Positions 57,571 to 64,000 of a DNA stretch of 64,000 bases are shown here, piece after piece. A program made the translations under genes and the position numbers. The notes under the pieces are model-generated. The model searched no databases and had not been told where the DNA came from. It saw only the letters and a program-made list of their open reading frames with translations. Numbering within the stretch: position 1 is the stretch's first letter; every line of letters starts with the position of its first letter. The DNA is from Bradyrhizobium sp. CB2312 (GTDB taxonomy: Bacteria > Pseudomonadota > Alphaproteobacteria > Rhizobiales > Xanthobacteraceae), in assembly GCF_029714425.1 (NCBI RefSeq), contig NZ_CP121668.1, positions 8,763,501 to 8,827,500 on the forward strand, given 5' to 3'.

Positions 57571-57695
57571 GTCATGGCCGGGCATAGCCGTCCGAAGGAC
57601 GGCGTCGCTTCCGCTCGCCTATGTCCCGGCCATCCACGCCTAGCCACGCCGCACCAAGAACGTGGATGCCCGGGACAAGCCCGGGCATGACGACC
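57571..57695. repeat. Dispersed palindromic repeat, copy A
   Basis: The stretch starts GTCATGGCCGGGC and contains the exact block CCGTCCGAAGGACGGCGTCG, then CCGCTCGCCTATGTCCCGGC and CATCCACGCC, and ends in GGCATGACGACC. The same blocks occur at 63244-63396, near-identical except for a short insertion near that copy's right end. Confidence 0.85.
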
Positions 57696-57821
57696 TCTTG
57701 CGCCGGCATATATGGGATTGCCTGCTAATAGTAGGAGTAGCCCCGCGCTTGAACGGGCGGGGCGAATGGTTAGTTTTGGGAGACGGCGAATCGCCTCGTT
57801 TCGCCCCTCCTCAAGACAGAC

Positions 57822-58937
57822 ATGGCCACCTTCACCCCGCATCAGGACGCCGCGCTCAAGGCCGTTGGCGACTGGCTGAAAGCAAAACCCGGACGAGGCG
57901 GCACCCCGCCGGTGTTCCGCCTGTTCGGCTTTGCCGGCACCGGCAAGACCACGCTGGCGCGGCATATCGCCGAGGGCGTCGACGGCGAGGTGAAATTCGC
58001 CGCCTTCACCGGCAAGGCGGCGCTCGTCATGCGCAACAAGGGCTGCGACGAGGCCTCGACCATCCATTCGCTGATCTACCGCGCCCGCGAATCCGGCGAG
58101 GAGCAGCCGAGCTTCGAATTGTGGGACGACGCGCCGGCGTCCAAGGCCAAGCTGATCGTGATCGACGAATGCTCGATGGTCGATGCTGAATTGGGCCGCG
58201 ACCTGATGTCGTTCGACTGCCCGCTCTTGGTGCTGGGCGATCCCGCGCAGCTGCCGCCGATCCAGGGCGGCGGCTTCTTCACCAATTCCGAGCCCGACGC
58301 GATGCTGACCGAGGTGCACCGCCAGGCGCAGGACGATCCGATCGTGCGGATGTCGATGGACGTGCGCGAGGGCCGCGAGCTCGACATCGGCCGCTATGGC
58401 GAGAGCGAGGTGGTGTCGCGCAAAGAGCTCGATCCCGATCGCGTCATGGGCGCCGACCAGGTGCTGGTCGGCCGCAACAACACCAGGCGCGCCTACAACA
58501 TGCGGGTGCGCCAGCGGCAGAACATCGAAGACCAGTTTCCCGTCGCTGGCGACAAGCTCGTGTGCCTGCGCAACAACCGCAAGAAGGGCCTGTTCAACGG
58601 CGGCCTCTGGCGCGTCAAGTCGCGCAACACCTCGCGCTCTAAATCGCGCATCCTCTCGATGCGGCTGTCGCCGGACGAGGACTTCGGGCACAAGGTGACG
58701 AAGGTCTCGGTGCGCGCCGATTGCTTCGAGGGCGGCATCGAGCAGATCGCCTGGGAGCAGCGCAAGCCCTACGACGAGTTCGACTACGGCTATGTGCTGA
58801 CCGTGCACAAGTCGCAGGGCTCGCAATGGGACGACGTCGTGCTGTTCGACGAGAGCTTTGCGTTTCAGGACAGCCGGGCAAGGTGGTTGTACACGGGCAT
58901 CACGCGGGCGGCGAAGCGGTTGAGCATCGTCGTGTGA
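57822..58937 (+). CDS. RecD-like ATP-dependent DNA helicase
   Basis: The 371-residue SF1B helicase has Walker A LFGFAGTGKTTL near 36-43, AAFTGKAALVMRNKGC (motif Ia), VIDECSMVD (Walker B), VLGDPAQLPPI (motif III), and the C-terminal YGYVLTVHKSQGSQWDDV and LYTGITRAAKRL (motifs V and VI). It is shorter than RecD2 and lacks the N-terminal HhH domain. Such stand-alone proteins are conserved in Rhizobiales; their precise repair role is unclear. Confidence 0.88.
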   Translation: MATFTPHQDAALKAVGDWLKAKPGRGGTPPVFRLFGFAGTGKTTLARHIAEGVDGEVKFAAFTGKAALVMRNKGCDEASTIHSLIYRARESGEEQPSFELWDDAPASKAKLIVIDECSMVDAELGRDLMSFDCPLLVLGDPAQLPPIQGGGFFTNSEPDAMLTEVHRQAQDDPIVRMSMDVREGRELDIGRYGESEVVSRKELDPDRVMGADQVLVGRNNTRRAYNMRVRQRQNIEDQFPVAGDKLVCLRNNRKKGLFNGGLWRVKSRNTSRSKSRILSMRLSPDEDFGHKVTKVSVRADCFEGGIEQIAWEQRKPYDEFDYGYVLTVHKSQGSQWDDVVLFDESFAFQDSRARWLYTGITRAAKRLSIVV

Positions 58938-58945
58938 CGCTGGCG

Positions 58946-59034
58946 TAGGGTGGGCAAAGGCGCGCAGCGCCGTGCCCACCGTTTCTCTCATAAACGATAA
59001 AATGCGTGGGCACGCTTCGCTTTGCCCACCCTAC
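58946..59034. repeat. Palindromic repeat TAGGGTGGGCAAAG...CTTTGCCCACCCTA
   Basis: A near-perfect long inverted repeat: the left end TAGGGTGGGCAAAG and the right end CTTTGCCCACCCTA are exact complements, enclosing shorter complementary segments (GTGCCCACCG; CGTGGGCACG). It belongs to the same family as 32527-32614. Confidence 0.8.
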
Positions 59035-59057
59035 GGCGCCGCTGCCTCAATCTCCGC

Positions 59058-59192
59058 TGTCGTCCCGGACAAGCGAAGCGCAGATCCGGGACCCATACCC
59101 ACAGGAAGATGTTTTGCGACGACTCGGAGTGGGCGCCTTGCCCCGCACTTCTCCCTGGGGTTATGGGTCCCTGCGTTCGCAGGGACGACAGC
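59058..59192. repeat. Dispersed repeat, partner of 23226-23362
   Basis: It begins GTCGTCCCGG, includes GGGACCCATACCCACAGGAAG and CCCTGGGGTTATGGGTCCC, and ends GGGACGACAG. The stretch at 23226-23362 has the same ends and the same central blocks, so both are copies of one mobile or expanding intergenic element. Confidence 0.7.
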
Positions 59193-59226
59193 GGAGATTG
59201 ACGCTCCGCCATCCCACACGCCGTCC

Positions 59227-60912
59227 TCACTTTCCCGCCGCGAAATAAAAATCCTCGCGGCCCGGCGGGGAGCCGTAGGTGAACGGCTGCTGCTCGTGCT
59301 TGGTGGCGGCCCAGACGTCGTCGCGGATGATGTCGAACAGCTTTCGGATCTCGACCTTCGGCTCCTTGATCTCGCGGGCGAGCGCGGTGGCGAAGGGGCT
59401 GTCGGCGCCGCCGTCGCCGTCCATCGCGGTCTCGCCGTGCTTGGCGGCGTAGACCACCATGAAGCCGGCGCCGGGCTCGATGTTGGAAAAGCCCTTGTCG
59501 ACCAGCTTCAGCGACAGCGTGCGCTGCATGGTCGGCGCAAACGGATTGTCGCGGCAGGCATCAAGCATTACCAGGCGCACCTTTCGCGCAGCACCGACGG
59601 CGGCGATGACCTGCTCAAGCGCAACCGCCTGGCTCTCGGCGTCCGTGTCGGCAGCGAGCTTGGCGTCGACGGGAACGAGATAGTTCACCCCGCCGATCTC
59701 GAAGCCGTGGCCGGCGTAATAGACCACGGCCCAGTCAGCCTTCTCCGCTTCGGCTGCGAACCTCTGCAGCGCTTCGAAGAACTTGTCGCGGGTGAGATCG
59801 CTGACGGAGATCACGGTCTGGAAGCCGACATCGCGCAGCGCGTTCGCGATCAGTTTGGAGTCGCGCGGCGGATTGGGCAAGGCGTGGACGTTCTTATAGG
59901 CGCCGTTGCCAATCACGAGCGCGACGCGGCGCCCACCCACGCCGGCGGGCGCCTGCGGCGTCAGCGCGGCGAGCCGCTCCCGCGCGATGGCGCGGGCGCG
60001 CGCGACGTCGATCTCGTCGAAATTCGTCAGCGAATAGGCCGCCGAGCGATAGTCGGCGCGGGCCTGGGCGAGATCCTTCTTCCGCTCGTAGATCTGGCCG
60101 CGGCCGGAATGGGCGCGAACATTGTTCGGATTGATCTGGATCGCCGTGTTGAAGTCCTTCAGCGCGGCGTCGAGATCGCCTTTCATCATGCTGACGTCGG
60201 CGCGATTGTTGATCGCGTAGACGTTTTTCGGCTGCCGCTCGATCAGGGCGTTGCAATCGGCAAAGGCCTGGTCGTACTTGCCCATCAGGCCATAGGTGAT
60301 GCAGCGGTTGCTGGCGATCTGCGGCGCGGCCGGATCGATCTTCTCGGCCTCGGCGAAATCGGCGATCGCGCCGTTGTAATCCTTGATCAAGGTGCGCGCG
60401 CGGGCCCGGTTGGTCCAGCCGAGCAGGAATTTCGGCGTGTACTTGATCGACAGGTTGAAATCGTCGATTGCGCTTTGTATCGCCCCGCGGCGCAACTGGA
60501 TGACGCCGCGATTGTTGTAGGGCACGCCGTAGGTCGGCCGCTTCTGGAGCGCGAGGTTGTAGTCGGCCATCGCGAGATCATCCTGGCCCTTGCGCTCATA
60601 GGCGAGGCCGCGGAGGTTGAGCGCGATGACGTAGTCCGGATCGAGGTCGATGGCCATGGACAGGGTCTCGATCGCGTGGACGTAGTCGCGCTTGTTGAGC
60701 AGCGTATTGCCGCGCACGGACAGCGCAATGGCCTTGTCCTTGCCGGTGACACGGTCGGCATTGAGCAGATTGTCGCAGGCTGTCGCGCGTGCCTGGGCCT
60801 CGCCCTGGCGGTCGCGGCAAATGGCGAGATCGTCGCCGGCTTGCGGCTCGGCCGCGGCGATCGCGGCCCCCGCGACGAGGACGACGAGGGTCAGGGAAAC
60901 GACGCGCAGCAT
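59227..60912 (-). CDS. Exported TPR-caspase-fold protein (metacaspase-like)
   Basis: The 561-residue protein has a signal peptide (LRVVSLTLVVLVAGAAIAAA), then five or six tetratricopeptide repeats (about 60-300; for example AIETLSMAIDLDPDYVIALN and ALKDFNTAIQINPNNVRAHS), then a C14 caspase domain. The catalytic His is in VVYYAGHGFEIGG and the Cys in LVMLDACRDNPF; the domain opens with RRVALVIGNGAYKN. It should be periplasmic. Family members cleave after basic or acidic residues or act as signalling scaffolds; target unknown. Divergent from msrA. Confidence 0.88.
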   Translation of the reverse strand: MLRVVSLTLVVLVAGAAIAAAEPQAGDDLAICRDRQGEAQARATACDNLLNADRVTGKDKAIALSVRGNTLLNKRDYVHAIETLSMAIDLDPDYVIALNLRGLAYERKGQDDLAMADYNLALQKRPTYGVPYNNRGVIQLRRGAIQSAIDDFNLSIKYTPKFLLGWTNRARARTLIKDYNGAIADFAEAEKIDPAAPQIASNRCITYGLMGKYDQAFADCNALIERQPKNVYAINNRADVSMMKGDLDAALKDFNTAIQINPNNVRAHSGRGQIYERKKDLAQARADYRSAAYSLTNFDEIDVARARAIARERLAALTPQAPAGVGGRRVALVIGNGAYKNVHALPNPPRDSKLIANALRDVGFQTVISVSDLTRDKFFEALQRFAAEAEKADWAVVYYAGHGFEIGGVNYLVPVDAKLAADTDAESQAVALEQVIAAVGAARKVRLVMLDACRDNPFAPTMQRTLSLKLVDKGFSNIEPGAGFMVVYAAKHGETAMDGDGGADSPFATALAREIKEPKVEIRKLFDIIRDDVWAATKHEQQPFTYGSPPGREDFYFAAGK

Positions 60913-61219
60913 GTTGTCAGGTCAGCTCCAGCCACCACTTTTCTAAGTCGATCGTCGATCGCGCGGGTTCATCTGTTGTTTGAGCATGATCTTTGCGCAA
61001 AACCGCTTCACACTTTTCCGGATCATGCTCTTAGCCCGGAGTTCCACATCTCGCCAAGCCGGCCGTCTCAGTCGGCGGTCTTCACAGCCTCGTGTGCCTG
61101 ACGGCGTAACAATCGCCGGCTGTGCCCGTATCTTGGATGACGCGAAAACGCGGCCGGGCGGACTGTTCGCCCGCCGCCAAGCGCCCTAGACTGCCAGCCC
61201 TTCCGAAAGAGGATCCGCC
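60913..61219. other. Divergent promoter region with a dispersed repeat
   Basis: This stretch lies between the caspase-like gene and msrA. It contains the repeat at 60982-61031; no other signal was identified. Confidence 0.45.
60982..61031. repeat. Dispersed palindromic repeat GAGCATGATC...GATCATGCTC
   Basis: GAGCATGATC and GATCATGCTC form perfect inverted ends around AAAACCGCTTCACACTTTTC. A shorter copy is at 49480-49524. Confidence 0.75.
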
Positions 61220-61924
61220 ATGCGCCGACCTGTCCTTTTGTCCCTGCTCGCCGCCACCGCCGCCGCGACGCTGGCCCTTGCCATGCCGTCGCGGGCCGCC
61301 GAGGACGCGGTCGTGATCCCCGCTCCCGCGATGGACGCAGGGCCGGCAACCGGCATCCAGACCGCCGTGGTCGCCGGCGGCTGCTTCTGGGGCGTGCAGG
61401 GCGTCTTCCAGCACACAGCAGGTGTGGTCAACGCGGTCTCCGGCTATGCCGGCGGCACCAAGGCGACCGCCGATTACCAGACCGTTTCGAGCGGCCGGAC
61501 CGGCCACGCCGAGTCGGTCGAGATCAAGTACGACCCGAAGAAGATCTCGTACGGCAAGATCCTCCAAATCTACTTCTCGGTGGTGCACGACCCGACCCAG
61601 CTCAACCGCCAGGGCCCCGACACCGGCACGCAATATCGCTCGGCGATCTTCACCACCTCCGACGAGCAGAAGAAGGTGGCGGAGGCCTATATCGCCCAGC
61701 TCGACAGCGCCAAGGTGTTCAATAGGCCGATCGTGACCAAGGTCGGCGCGCTGGAGGCGTTCTACCCGGCCGAGGCCTATCACCAAGACTATCTGACGCT
61801 GCACCCGAACCAGCCCTACATCGCCTACAACGACCTTCCCAAGGTCGAGAACCTGAAAAAGCTGTTCGCGGATAACTACATTGAGAAGCCGACGCTGGTG
61901 AGTGCCAGCAAGGCCACCAACTGA
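61220..61924 (+). CDS. msrA: Peptide-methionine (S)-S-oxide reductase, exported
   Basis: MsrA repairs oxidised methionine. The 234-residue protein has a signal peptide (RRPVLLSLLAATAAATLALA) and the catalytic VVAGGCFWGVQGVFQ near 52-66, followed by VVNAVSGYAGG, GRTGHAESVEIKYDP and PTQLNRQGPDTGTQYRS. The signal places it in the periplasm, unlike E. coli MsrA. The cytosolic-looking msrB follows after 30 bases, so the two probably form an operon. Confidence 0.94.
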   Translation: MRRPVLLSLLAATAAATLALAMPSRAAEDAVVIPAPAMDAGPATGIQTAVVAGGCFWGVQGVFQHTAGVVNAVSGYAGGTKATADYQTVSSGRTGHAESVEIKYDPKKISYGKILQIYFSVVHDPTQLNRQGPDTGTQYRSAIFTTSDEQKKVAEAYIAQLDSAKVFNRPIVTKVGALEAFYPAEAYHQDYLTLHPNQPYIAYNDLPKVENLKKLFADNYIEKPTLVSASKATN

Positions 61925-61954
61925 TCGCGAGTTCACAGAAGAAACGGGAGACCC

Positions 61955-62374
61955 ATGCCCGACACCAAGGCAAAAACCACCGACGACAAGGTCATCAAGA
62001 GCGAGGAGCAGTGGCGGCGCGAGCTGACGCCGATGCAGTACGCAGTGCTGCGCGAGAAGGCGACCGAGCGTCCCTTCACGGGCGAATATGAGCACGACCC
62101 CCGTGCCGGCACCTATGTCTGCGCCGGCTGCGGCAATGTGCTGTTCGAATCCGACGCCAAGTTCGATTCCGGCTGCGGCTGGCCGAGCTTCACCCAGCCC
62201 TCCGTCGAGAGCCATATCGACGAGGAGCGCGACGTGAGCCACGGCATGATCCGCACCGAGGTGCTGTGCTCCAAGTGCAGCGGCCATCTCGGCCATGTCT
62301 TCCCTGATGGTCCCGGGCCGACCGGGCTGCGCTACTGCATCAACTCGGCGGCGCTGAAGCTCGAGCCGAAATAA
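61955..62374 (+). CDS. msrB: Peptide-methionine (R)-S-oxide reductase
   Basis: The 139-residue enzyme completes methionine repair by reducing the R epimer. It has the zinc-binding pairs CAGCGNVLF and [12 protein letters not shown], the substrate site [11 protein letters not shown] and the catalytic Cys in [12 protein letters not shown]. No signal peptide is visible. It ends before a strong hairpin. Confidence 0.95.
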   Translation: MPDTKAKTTDDKVIKSEEQWRRELTPMQYAVLREKATERPFTGEYEHDPRAGTYVCAGCGNVLFESDAKFDSGCGWPSFTQPSVESHIDEERDVSHGMIRTEVLCSKCSGHLGHVFPDGPGPTGLRYCINSAALKLEPK

Positions 62375-62382
62375 TATTACGC

Positions 62383-62413
62383 GCCATCGGGTTCCATGAT
62401 GGAACCCGATGGC
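62383..62413 (+). terminator. Strong hairpin after msrB
   Basis: GCCATCGGGTTCC, loop ATGAT, then GGAACCCGATGGC form a perfect 13-bp stem nine bases after the msrB stop. No long T run follows (TTTT appears 10 bases later), so it may be a terminator, a stabiliser of the msrAB message, or both. Confidence 0.6.
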
Positions 62414-62482
62414 ACTCATATGGTTTTCTCTCCTGGCGGTGCGGCCGATGCGCACAGTCCGGCGGCCGCCAGGGAGGATGCC

Positions 62483-62647
62483 ATGACGCTTGGGACCATC
62501 CTGATCATCCTGGTGATCATCTATCTCTTGGGCGGCTGGTCCGGCCGGATCGGCGGCTACGGCTATGGCATGGGCCATTCCGGCATGGGGATCGGCGGCG
62601 TCGTTCTGGTGGTGCTGATCGTGCTGCTGCTTCTTGGCAAACTGTAA
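62483..62647 (+). CDS. DUF3309 small membrane protein
   Basis: The 54-residue protein has two hydrophobic helices (GTILIILVIIYLLGGW; GVVLVVLIVLLLLG) joined by a Gly/Tyr-rich loop (GRIGGYGYGMGHSGMG), as in the DUF3309 family of alphaproteobacteria. GGGAGGA precedes the ATG at 62483; the longer frame upstream crosses the hairpin. Function unknown. Confidence 0.8.
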   Translation: MTLGTILIILVIIYLLGGWSGRIGGYGYGMGHSGMGIGGVVLVVLIVLLLLGKL

Positions 62648-62861
62648 ACCATACAAGTATTTGAAATTACTTGATTTATCGCGCCTGCGGGGCTGCCATG
62701 CATGGATTCATCATCTCCCATCGCAGGGGTCGCAATTTTGTCAAATCGGCCTATATTAGTGGGCGAAAATGACATGTGCGGCGGGCCCGCTCGATTGCGG
62801 CCCCTGCCCTCCCAAACCCCACGCGCTTAAAGCCCCAGAGAAGATCACGAGGTCTTTGACC

Positions 62862-63152
62862 ATGCGTCCACTGCGTCCGTTCAACTTCAACACTTCCGCC
62901 GAACTGTTCCCCGCCGCAATCCGCAAGAAGAAGCGCGCGGGCTTCACCTATCGCCGGTTCGGCACCGCGGCCGAAGCCGTGCAGTTCGCGATGGAGCAAT
63001 TGCCGACGGATTCGCTGAACGGCGCCTATCTCCAGGTCGAGGAAGCGCGCTTCGACCAGAACGGCATCCGCTCGCTCTATGAGAGCGAAGCCTTCCCGCT
63101 GCCCCGCCGTCCCAAGCCGGCGCCCGCCGAGACCGACGCCGACGCGGCGTAA
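62862..63152 (+). CDS. Conserved hypothetical protein
   Basis: The 96-residue protein starts [20 protein letters not shown], then [20 protein letters not shown] and [20 protein letters not shown], and ends in an acidic/Pro-rich tail. It has no signal or membrane segment. The first 80 residues look like a small folded domain widespread in Bradyrhizobium, to my recollection. GAGG lies about 10 bases upstream of the chosen ATG. Confidence 0.7.
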   Translation: MRPLRPFNFNTSAELFPAAIRKKKRAGFTYRRFGTAAEAVQFAMEQLPTDSLNGAYLQVEEARFDQNGIRSLYESEAFPLPRRPKPAPAETDADAA

Positions 63153-63243
63153 GTTTCTTCGCAAAACTTCGATGTGCGCAGGAGCGCGATGGCCTGGAGG
63201 TCATCGCGCTTTTTGCTTTTGAGGGCGATGGTTGCTTTTATCC

Positions 63244-63396
63244 GTCATGGCCGGGCTTAGCCGTCCGAAGGACGGCGTCGCTTCCGCTCGCCTATGTCCC
63301 GGCCATCCACGCCTTGCCTAGCGGAACGAAGAACGTGGATGCCCGGGACATCTAGCGCGAAGACGCGCTTCGCGCTTCTGCCTGGGCATGACGACC
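63244..63396. repeat. Dispersed palindromic repeat, copy B
   Basis: The partner of 57571-57695, sharing CCGTCCGAAGGACGGCGTCG and AACGTGGATGCCCGGGACA, with an extra inverted segment GCGCGAAGACGCGCTTCGCGC before the end. Confidence 0.85.
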
Positions 63397-63420
63397 AATA
63401 CTGAATGCGGAAACAGAGCC

Positions 63421-63978
63421 TCACATCCGCGGCTGCTTGTCGAGCCAGCGGCGGAGCAGGCGCACGTTGCGCATGTTGGCGCGGAACATGACATCGAAGG
63501 CATCGCCGGCGAACGGCACCATGCCGACCACGCCGTCGACCGCGACATTGCCGAGCATGCGCGCCGTGATGTACCAGGGCGCGCCCAAGGCGCGCGCCTC
63601 GCGCACCAGCCACAGCGAGATCGCGGTGGTGATGATGTCGCCGATGACGGGGATCAACCCGATCAGCCCGTCGATGCCGTAGCGGATATTGGTGCCGGGC
63701 AGGATGAAGGCGACGTCGAGCAGCTTGGCGATCGCCTCGAGCCGCGCGATGCGCTGCTCGCGGGTGAGATTGCCGAATGGACTACCGGTGAACGGATTGT
63801 CCTTGCCGAACTCGAAGCGAAACTCGCGAAACCCCTGATCCAGCGTCTCGGGGCGGATCTCGTGCCCCTCCTGGTCGATGATCGGCCCGCGCGCCTCGCG
63901 GTCCGAAAAACGCGCGCGCGAGCGCTCCCCCGAACGGGATTTGCGCGGAGCAAGGATGTCGTCGTCGGACATGGTCAT
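63421..63978 (-). CDS. DUF4112 domain protein
   Basis: The protein of about 185 residues has a charged N-terminal region and a C-terminal DUF4112 domain: RLEAIAKLLDVAFILPGTNI, RYGIDGLIGLIPVIGDIITT, WYITARMLGNVAVDGVVG and MVPFAGDAFDVMFRANMRN. Two or more hydrophobic helices suggest membrane association. Start taken at the ATG at 63978; one at 63972 is equally possible. Function unknown. Confidence 0.85.
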   Translation of the reverse strand: MTMSDDDILAPRKSRSGERSRARFSDREARGPIIDQEGHEIRPETLDQGFREFRFEFGKDNPFTGSPFGNLTREQRIARLEAIAKLLDVAFILPGTNIRYGIDGLIGLIPVIGDIITTAISLWLVREARALGAPWYITARMLGNVAVDGVVGMVPFAGDAFDVMFRANMRNVRLLRRWLDKQPRM

Positions 63979-64000
63979 GGTCTCTGGAGAACGCGCCACC

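Overview
The window looks like a piece of a Bradyrhizobium (or very close relative) chromosome that crosses the edge of its symbiosis island. The basis is gene content (nodM, noeL, nolK; SciP and FlbD with a flagellar cluster; napEDABC behind a FixK-type box; pmtA; ssu genes) and base composition. Assignments come from reading translations by eye; no database search was possible.

Region 1 (1-17.83 kb) is island DNA: sparse genes, long decayed stretches and lower GC (single 60-base lines counted by hand give about 50-52 percent, against 62-65 percent in noeL-nolK). It holds the N-terminal half of a GH127-type glycosidase, a nodM-type glucosamine-6-phosphate synthase, the noeL-nolK pair for GDP-L-fucose (used to fucosylate Nod factor), a frameshifted MFS transporter, an RND permease with no visible adaptor, a panC remnant, about 3 kb of decayed DNA, and a large serine integrase. 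The integrase runs into the 3' end of a tRNA-Met gene (17832-17908), so the island edge lies at the tRNA. A small helical ORF overlaps the integrase start.

Region 2 (17.9-43.9 kb) is mostly core chromosome: pmtA and mnmA; flagellar genes fliK-flgD, sciP, then fliF-fliG-fliH-fliN-flbD; a GYD protein; a vanadium-haloperoxidase-like protein; an M20 peptidase; a sulfonate-sulfur operon (ssuA, 28-codon ORF, ssuD, ssuC, ssuB, flavin reductase, 51-aa membrane peptide); a fumarylacetoacetase-family enzyme; an AraC regulator; a cytochrome P450; an odd lower-GC membrane protein with a decayed metalloprotease motif; and an L,D-transpeptidase.

Region 3 (about 44-48.4 kb) is an AT-rich islet (two lines counted by hand: 40-42 percent GC) with an acyltransferase and a GT-C glycosyltransferase. 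It is followed by a LuxR regulator whose 3' end occurs a second time, about 945 bases away, as a relic.

Region 4 (49-64 kb) is core again: an RlpA-like protein, a luciferase-family oxidoreductase, a frameshifted acyltransferase, napEDABC, a RecD-like helicase, a periplasmic TPR-caspase protein, msrA-msrB and small conserved proteins. Several families of palindromic intergenic repeats recur between the core genes.
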